Part shown: in pieces, positions 60,029-64,000 of the stretch | Layout of the letters: each line of letters begins with the position of its first letter | How positions within the stretch are numbered: position 1 is the stretch's first letter | NCBI GenBank assembly: GCA_936450465.1 | Contig: OW388291.1 | Coordinates: 85,295,099 to 85,359,098, forward strand | From: Gibbula magus | Lineage: Eukaryota > Mollusca > Gastropoda > Trochida > Trochidae | Reading direction: 5' to 3' | DNA length: 64,000 nt | Notes under the pieces: model-generated | What the model saw: the letters and a program-made list of their open reading frames with translations, nothing else | Database searches by the model: none | What the model was told of the DNA's origin: nothing | Translations under genes and position numbers: made by a program

Positions 60029-61384
60029 ATGACTCGAATGACAATTTCAGCGTTCCAGAGGAAGCAATGGATGAAACTGTTTGAAGTCTCACAAAACGGC
60101 ACAGTAATATATGGCTCGAGCCAAAACCTTCTTGTTTGTATCAAGGTTGGCTGTCAGATAAATGTCCACACCCTCCGCAATTCAGTCTACCTGGAAACAT
60201 TGTTTGATATATCAAAGATTACCATTCAAAGAAGGAAGCCCAATTCTGATATGTGCATCTGTGGATTTGTAGACATTCATGCCCAAAGGAAATATAATGG
60301 TCTCAAATTCAAAAGCCAGAAAATACAAACGCGCATTTGTTCTACAGGATTTTCGGAGAAACTAACAATTGATGAAGAAATGGAAGTGTTATTAAAAAAT
60401 CAAACCCATGTTCACATGATCTTGTATGGCAGGAAATCAACCACTTCAAAGTATGCATACTATAATTCAAATAAGACATATGAATCAAAAGTAAAAACTG
60501 TACAAATGGCTTGTGAAATTAGCTGGATTAACGATAGATTCAGCTTATATCAAAAAGTACAATTTATCAAGATCAAGGAGTCGGAAATTAGATTCAGTTA
60601 CATAAACACGGTGCCCGCATTCCCATCCGAGTCTAGGTGTATTGTTGTTGTAAGTACATCTTCAATATCTGTGTTAAGCAGGTGTTCACGAATCTCGAGC
60701 AACCAGACGAAAGTTACCACACACAAGGAGAAGGGCTCTTTGCTATTCTTCAAGCCCTGGGTAGAAGTTTACACATTCCCACCCTCAACAGCGAAACATG
60801 ATAACTTATTCCAGAGAGTACAGAAGGGTCACAGAGTAAAGATATTGATTCAAGATGGTACGGAATTACCTATGGAGGCCAGGAGTTTGGCGATGAAACT
60901 TCACAAGATCTGCGGATATTTCGTTTTCCAGAATAATTTTCTGAATGCATGCTCATCTTCCTCAGTTGTAATGTTCAGAGTTGGGATGGGAAATGGAAAT
61001 GTACACATGTTCGAAGCACATAAACTGAAATGGTTTGTGGATGACGAGCCATGGAAATTAGTTTTTCATCGCAAGAATAATGGACAAATCGTGTTGGGGA
61101 CTTTACAGGACATGCGTGAGAAACTTCAGGGAAACACCAGAATCAGGGTGATGTTTTTTAAGAAAGGGTGTCAATACTTTCAAAATGTTGTTGGTATTCG
61201 TTTTAAACAAATGGTTGTCTTTTCTACAGTTTATTTTGAACCTAATACTCGCTCTAGTCCTGGCTGGGAGTATTGTAATGTAAATATCAAAGGGCTTCTT
61301 ACGTGTGCCTGGTTCCCAGTACAGGGTTCTAGACAATCAGTGACTATGAAGAGAGTTGAAACAAAATGGTTTATCAATAACTGA
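60029..61384 (+). CDS. Uncharacterised 451-aa repeat-containing protein
   Basis: The only long intact frame in the window. It could extend to 59969 only with a GTG start, so I take the first ATG (60029). No signal peptide or membrane segment is evident. It is built from roughly three related segments. Residues 14-34 and 342-362 align without gaps: W, F at +4, NG at +9/+10, G at +15, Q at +18, then [ND][LM]. Each segment ends in a Trp motif: SWIND (165-169), KWFVDD (334-339) and KWFINN at the C terminus. Blocks such as EEMEVLLKNQTHVHMIL (116-132), FQRVQKGHRVKILI (261-274) and LQDMREKLQGNTRIRVMF (359-376) also correspond. This suggests a repeated beta-rich domain. I do not recognise the family; a lineage-specific invertebrate protein is likely. 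Single-exon as seen. Confidence 0.7.
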   Translation: MTRMTISAFQRKQWMKLFEVSQNGTVIYGSSQNLLVCIKVGCQINVHTLRNSVYLETLFDISKITIQRRKPNSDMCICGFVDIHAQRKYNGLKFKSQKIQTRICSTGFSEKLTIDEEMEVLLKNQTHVHMILYGRKSTTSKYAYYNSNKTYESKVKTVQMACEISWINDRFSLYQKVQFIKIKESEIRFSYINTVPAFPSESRCIVVVSTSSISVLSRCSRISSNQTKVTTHKEKGSLLFFKPWVEVYTFPPSTAKHDNLFQRVQKGHRVKILIQDGTELPMEARSLAMKLHKICGYFVFQNNFLNACSSSSVVMFRVGMGNGNVHMFEAHKLKWFVDDEPWKLVFHRKNNGQIVLGTLQDMREKLQGNTRIRVMFFKKGCQYFQNVVGIRFKQMVVFSTVYFEPNTRSSPGWEYCNVNIKGLLTCAWFPVQGSRQSVTMKRVETKWFINN

Positions 61385-61547
61385 GCGAAAGATGTATGTC
61401 AGGTTGTTCATTGTATGACATGAATATTGTTGATATTTTCTCACTTATTCGAGTTAGACTTGAGCAGGCACTGAGCATTTATACGGTACAAGACAGCGAA
61501 ATAAGGTCATGGTAATGTCTGTGAAAAGGGTCTAGTGAGTGGATGAA

Positions 61548-61553
61548 AATAAA
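61548..61553 (+). terminator. Candidate polyadenylation signal
   Basis: AATAAA 164 bp after the stop codon of the 451-aa frame, on the same strand. AT-rich background makes chance occurrence possible. Confidence 0.5.
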
Positions 61554-62519
61554 CCAATATCGTTTGGATGCAGTTTATAACAGTTCCATCGTTAAAGTCC
61601 ATCGTTAGCCAATCAAATTACTTGAAGGTGTTATGACACATATGTGTCATAACAGTTTGTTATTAAAGTTCTTTACGAAGTACCTCGTTGGTAATAATGA
61701 AATATACATGATACTTTATGCGTGATTAAATAAATATTCGAAATGGTATCTCAAAATTCAACTTACATATCACATTAAGCTGTCCATATTTATATTTTTA
61801 AAATTATCGATACTTGTAACGAACATGTCAAAATATGCACGGAACTGATTGTGATGACATGCTTGATTTTACAAGTTTACGACTGTACAACAATCATTTA
61901 AAAAAAGAATTAAGCAAAATCAATTTAAACTTTTTGCAAAATTTCATAAAAGATGAAACAATTCAATATCTCTGTTTAATGTATTTATGATATGTTTTAT
62001 ATTATTTAATAATATTATTTAAGCTAACAAACATCTATATCACTACGTATATTTTGGTCAATAGATGAAAAGCATAAGTTTATTTTAAGTTAGTTTGTTT
62101 ATGTTGTTTACTTAAACATATTTTATGACAGTGTGTTCTAGGTTAAATAATTTGACCCAATCATGTTTGAAACGAAAACTTCGGTTGACACATGCCTTTA
62201 TCGTTAAGGTTGTATTCTACGTATAATGACTTTTCTGGTCCAATTGAAAAATAAGTCATTCTAATCGTTGATTAGGTGCTAAGGAACCTTTAAAATGGCA
62301 TATATTTGATGCGCTATATACATTAGTTTTCCTTTGACAGCTTATATAAGGTAATCATTCGATTGTATCATTACATTATCTTTAAATATGAATTAACTCC
62401 GAGTATTTCTATAGAACTACCTGTATCTTATACGGCGATTTTGGGTTAGTGCCTTCAGCGGTTCGTGTTTCCATGCGATTGTAAAATTAAATTTGCAATG
62501 CATTTAAACAACATCTGCT
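61554..62519. other. AT-rich intergenic sequence
   Basis: No gene is seen. It contains a 26-bp perfect palindrome at 61629-61654. Confidence 0.5.
61629..61654. repeat. 26-bp perfect palindrome
   Basis: The half-site is TGTTATGACACAT, followed by its exact reverse complement without a spacer. No matching repeats were seen nearby. Confidence 0.8.
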
Positions 62520-62680
62520 TCATCTCCTTTATGGTATTTACATAGCGCACATATTCACGCCGAATGCATGCTGAAAGCGCTCCCTGTATTATTTGCCAGG
62601 TCTAACCTGAGCCATCGTAGCGCTTGAAGCTGACCTCCACGTCTTACACCAGGTACCCATGTCAGACCTACCATACAAAC
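62520..62680 (-). mobile_element. SINE-like fragment, reverse orientation
   Basis: The minus strand reads GGGTACCTGGTGTAAGACGTGGAGG, then AAGCGCT, CTCAGGTTAGACC and GCGCTATGTAAATACCAT, in the same order as 34800-34950. Shared core and tail establish the family. Confidence 0.65.
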
Positions 62681-62956
62681 GGTGAAGAAATTAGCGGAAA
62701 AGAAGTAAAATACGCTGAAATTAAAAATATATCATACATATGAGAAAATAACTTTTCAAGACTTCCGCTCTGGACCTTTACTGCTGGTTGACTAGAGGCA
62801 GAATACATTTATCTAGGGTAAATACTTTAACTTTGGCTGGCTACCGCGAATGCATACGTTGCACGTGAAGTTAATACTGTGATAAAATGCGAAAGTTATA
62901 AAGTTCGGATGACGAATTTGTTCGTCTCTCGAGGTCTATGCGTTACTCAGACGAGT

Positions 62957-63168
62957 GTATATTGTCATGGAGAAAAAACGAGGGTGGGGTTTTGGTAGAC
63001 ATTTCAAAAACCTGAGGGTGGCTGGGAATGAAAAGTAAAAACGAGTTTGCGAGGTTCTACTTTTTATTCCGCCACCCGAAGGTTTTGGTTCTACTTTTTA
63101 TTCCGCCACCCGAAGGTTTTTGAAATGTCTACCAAAACCCCACCCGAGGGTTCTCTCTGACGTATATA
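62957..63168. repeat. Large hairpin with one partly duplicated arm
   Basis: The left arm GGGTGGGGTTTTGGTAGACA and ATTTCAAAAACC pair with GGTTTTTGAAATG and TGTCTACCAAAACCCCACCC on the right. The apex is AACGAGTTTGCGAGGTT. On the right arm the 36-bp block TTCTACTTTTTATTCCGCCA...GGTTTT is present twice in tandem (63055 and 63090). Confidence 0.85.
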
Positions 63169-63305
63169 CCGCCATGCGTTTTAAATACAAAGATGAAAGC
63201 AATCGTGTAAATGTTTCAAGCCCTCGTTTGAGGCGCACATAACATATCTCAATTTTGGGAACGGAGCAGAATAGATACCAACAAACAATCTTCTCATGAT
63301 CACCA

Positions 63306-63378
63306 ATCCTGTGTGGTCTAGCAGGATAGTCTTTGGCTACAAATCGGAGGGTTGCGGGTTCGATTCCAGCGATGTCAA
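63306..63378 (+). mobile_element. tRNA-like SINE head
   Basis: An A-box-like TGGTCTAGCAGGA (about 63316) and a perfect B box GGTTCGATTCC (about 63357) have the spacing of a pol III promoter. The cloverleaf is imperfect, with an irregular acceptor and T stem, so I call it a tRNA-derived SINE start rather than a tRNA gene. The body and tail are not clear. Confidence 0.6.
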
Positions 63379-63519
63379 CTATGCAAATTTTAAACTTGGA
63401 AATTTTTTAGTACCAAACTGAACAGGAGATTGACGCTATTTGGAGTTAGGCCTTACCAATAGATTGTAAAACTTCAGGTCTTACTAAATGGTGAAAAGTA
63501 ACCTGGTATGAGGTTAACT

Positions 63520-63645
63520 TTCGACTGTGGGTGACTATTGACCCAAAGAGACTATTGCGATAGCGATAGTCTATTGTCACTTACTATTGCGATAGCGATA
63601 GACTATTGTAACTCACTATTGCAATAACTATTGCGATAGGTTTTT
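63520..63645. repeat. ACTATTGCGATAGCGATAG repeat cluster, left
   Basis: The block is present in two full and several partial copies, each with internal self-complementarity (CTATCGCAATAG/CTATTGCGATAG). Confidence 0.7.
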
Positions 63646-63869
63646 TTATACAAATACGCAAAAATCAGCTAGATGTTTTATAGGTTTTAGTAGAAATGTT
63701 TAATTGATGTAAGGAATATGGAACCAAAATCAGTAAAGAAATCATAAATGAAAAGACTTTTTGTCATTTTGCTATTTCCTATCTCTAGTTCTTCACTTTT
63801 GACATTCTAAAATGAAAAATCTTGAATTAAATGCAGTGAGGCTTGTGTAAATCATTCATAATTAAGGGA

Positions 63870-64000
63870 AATTTAATACTTTCGATAGTATCGATAGTTA
63901 ACCTTACTATTGCGATAACGATAGTGGTTTTTTTTATACTATTGATATAATACTATTGCCATGCCAACTATTGCAATGCATCGATAGTTCGATGTATTGT
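63870..64000. repeat. ACTATTGCGATA/ATCGATAG repeat cluster, right (to window end)
   Basis: TATCGATAGTTAACC, ACTATTGCGATAACGATAG and ATCGATAGTTCGAT occur up to the window edge. With 63520-63645 it brackets about 220 bp of AT-rich DNA and may be one element cut by the window. Confidence 0.6.

Noticed and set aside
63306..63378. Functional tRNA gene
   Set aside because: Pol III boxes are good but stems do not form a proper cloverleaf; a SINE head explains it better.

Overview
The window looks like AT-rich intergenic DNA from a marine invertebrate, most likely a mollusc. The evidence is spliceosomal-type introns, no bacterial gene density, tRNA-derived SINEs ending in a GCGGCGTTAAACC-type tail, many MITEs and hairpin elements, and remnants of animal-type PIF/Harbinger and THAP/DDE transposases. 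The host assignment is an inference; I cannot name the species.

Layout. About 56 kb of the 64 kb is two direct copies of one very large element. Copy A fills positions 1-22681; its left tip should lie 19 bases before the window. Copy B is complete at 25379-59040 (33,662 bp). B starts CCCAGCAAACA, ends TGTTTGCTGGG and is flanked on both sides by TA. Just inside each end is a 1-2 kb array built from ACGTT / CAACGTTG words. The left array has a 137-bp period followed by a 24-bp period. The right array has units of about 105 bp, with a 211-bp double unit in copy A. The interior has no long reading frame that could be a transposase of its own. It is AT-rich noncoding DNA with many smaller nested elements. 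Because A and B share a backbone, most B-only or A-only insertions can be read against an empty site in the other copy. This defines a 483-bp TA-flanked MITE (30412-30894), a 4.16-kb insertion carrying a 160-bp satellite and SINE-like sequence (32582-36744), a PIF/Harbinger element with TAA duplication (40716-44308), a 2.68-kb element with about 260-bp inverted repeats (45446-48121), a 490-bp TTAA-flanked MITE (51900-52389), and several two-module hairpin elements.

Between A and B (22682-25378) and right of B (59041 on) lie the two halves of one broken gene on the minus strand. A THAP-domain exon sits at 59168-59363. The rest of the THAP domain, a coiled coil, a helix-turn-helix and a DDE_Tnp_4-like domain sit at 24894-23885. 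Splice sites, phase and domain continuity all fit, so element B landed in the intron of an older THAP-type transposase gene that has since decayed.

Right flank. At 60029-61384 there is one long intact frame (451 aa) with internal repeats and a poly(A) signal about 165 bp downstream. It is the best candidate for a real host gene, and I do not recognise its family. The last 2.5 kb holds a SINE fragment on the minus strand, a large hairpin, a tRNA-like SINE head, and simple repeats built from CTATTGCGATAGCGATAG.
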